Notes under the pieces: generated by a model
The model's input: the letters and a program-made list of their open reading frames with translations, nothing else
Told to the model about the DNA's origin: nothing
Database searches by the model: none
DNA from: Deferrisomatales bacterium
GTDB taxonomy: Bacteria; Desulfobacterota; Deferrisomatia; Deferrisomatales; Deferrisomataceae
Direction: 5' to 3'
Assembly: GCA_024277875.1 (NCBI GenBank)
Contig: JAJRUI010000025.1
Location: forward strand, 1 to 48,701
DNA: 48,701 bases
Shown: positions 48,054 to 48,701 of the stretch, in pieces
Numbering within the stretch: position 1 is the first letter of the stretch
How the letters are laid out: each line of letters opens with the position of its first letter
Position numbers and translations under genes: made by a program

Positions 48054-48701
48054 CTACCCCGCCGTGTCCCGGAAGACGACGTCCGGGGTGCGCTCGGCCA
48101 GCCACGACAGGGCCCACTCGCTCTTGAACAACACCACGGGCCGGCCGGTCCGGTCTTCGCACCACAGGGTGCTCGGATCCCGGTCCACGGCGCGCGGGTC
48201 CAGGCCGTCGCCCTCGACCCACCGGGCCACCTCGAACGGCATCGGTTCGAGCTGCACGGTCACGCCGTATTCCCCCTCCAGGCGGTGGCGGAGCACGTCG
48301 AACTGGAGCACGCCCACGGCCCCCACGATCGGGTCTCGGTCGCCGTATGGCTGGCGGAACACCTGGATCGCGCCCTCCTGGCCGAGCTGCTCCAGGCCCT
48401 TGGCCAGCTGCTTGGTCTTGAGCGCGTTCTTCACCCGCACCCGGGCAAAGTGCTCGGGCGAGAAGTGCGGCACCCCCCCGAACGACACGTCCGGCGCCTC
48501 GGACAGGGTGTCGCCGATGTGGAGGGTCCCCTTGTCGTGGATGCCCACCACGTCGCCCGGGAACGCCTCTTCCACCACCACCCGTTCCTGGGCCATGAAC
48601 TGGAGGGGCAGGGCCAGGGCAATCTCCCGGCCGATGCGCGGGTGGCGAACCTTCATGCCCTTGCGGAAGTGGCCCGAGCACACCCGGACGAACGCGATCC
48701 G
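48054..48701 (-). CDS. prfC: peptide chain release factor 3 (RF3), C-terminal part, cut by window end
   Basis: 215 residues visible; the 5' end lies beyond base 48701. The sequence RIAFVRVCSGHFRKGMKV, then FMAQERVVVEEAFPGDVVGIHDKGTLHIGDTLSE, matches domain II of RF3, and VGAVGVLQFDVLRHRLEGEYGV with VLFKSEWALSWL the C-terminal domain. RF3 is a GTPase that removes RF1/RF2 from the ribosome after termination. The G domain is not in the window. It is a housekeeping gene marking the edge of the accessory region. Confidence 0.95.
   Translation of the reverse strand, partial: RIAFVRVCSGHFRKGMKVRHPRIGREIALALPLQFMAQERVVVEEAFPGDVVGIHDKGTLHIGDTLSEAPDVSFGGVPHFSPEHFARVRVKNALKTKQLAKGLEQLGQEGAIQVFRQPYGDRDPIVGAVGVLQFDVLRHRLEGEYGVTVQLEPMPFEVARWVEGDGLDPRAVDRDPSTLWCEDRTGRPVVLFKSEWALSWLAERTPDVVFRDTAG

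Overview
A very GC-rich bacterial window with tightly packed genes, many joined by 4-bp ATGA or GTGA stop/start overlaps. The gene content suggests a strictly or facultatively anaerobic, B12-using and molybdenum-using bacterium of the deltaproteobacterial (Desulfobacterota) kind. It has 2-ketoacid:ferredoxin oxidoreductase subunits, split B12 mutase subunits, EtfAB with FixCX, 4Fe-4S membrane proteins and a sigma54 response regulator. The taxonomic call is inference; there is no rRNA gene here.

Bases 1-8000, minus strand: a metal-stress and redox region. An ArsR/SmtB repressor, a Zn/Cd/Pb-type P-type ATPase and a sigma54-dependent response regulator form one overlapping operon. The regulator is followed by a good -24/-12 promoter serving a small operon (43-aa lipoprotein, membrane zinc-ribbon protein, ZraP-like periplasmic protein) and a truncated TauE/SafE gene. 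Next to it lie a TlpA-like thioredoxin, a NapH-like 4Fe-4S membrane protein and a Cys-rich secreted protein.

Bases 8076-21133, minus strand: iorB; iorA fused to a GltD-like NAD(P)H/FAD module and ferredoxin domains; trpB2; then an eight-gene molybdenum hydroxylase operon. The hydroxylase has large, small and medium subunits, the medium one carrying the extra [4Fe-4S] insert of 4-hydroxybenzoyl-CoA reductase. The operon also holds a VOC protein, a MoxR/CoxD ATPase, two XdhC-type proteins and a CoxE-type VWA protein.

Bases 21384-42852, plus strand, divergent from a shared 250-bp control region: class III CoA-transferase, acyl-CoA dehydrogenase, etfB, etfA, fixC, fixX, B12-mutase small and large subunits, hydantoinase-type HyuA and HyuB, PaaK-like CoA ligase, a second molybdenum hydroxylase (M, S, L), mocA, yqeB, a methyltransferase, yqeC and xdhC. 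This set matches, step for step, the anaerobic indole-3-acetate (auxin) pathway worked out in Aromatoleum/Azoarcus. There the route is CoA activation, C2 hydroxylation by a Mo enzyme, ATP-dependent lactam opening, CoA transfer, B12 rearrangement of (2-aminophenyl)succinyl-CoA to (2-aminobenzyl)malonyl-CoA, and oxidative decarboxylation. Active-site changes in the mutase and the dehydrogenase fit those two unusual steps. IorAB, whose product is indoleacetyl-CoA, and TrpB2 lie on the other side of the control region. The window therefore looks like an indole/tryptophan/auxin catabolic island. The yqeB-yqeC-xdhC-mocA set suggests that one of the Mo enzymes may carry labile selenium.

Bases 42853-48701: a structured intergenic region, a cytosolic reductive-dehalogenase-like corrinoid/Fe-S protein, a repeat-rich lipoprotein, a membrane protein with a CxxC tail, and the 3' part of prfC (minus strand, cut by the window end).

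Two families of intergenic repeats run through the window. One is a MITE-like multi-hairpin element with ends like CTAGCAGG...CCTGCTAG that lies across several gene ends. The other is degenerate heptamer tandem repeats, mostly just upstream of start codons.
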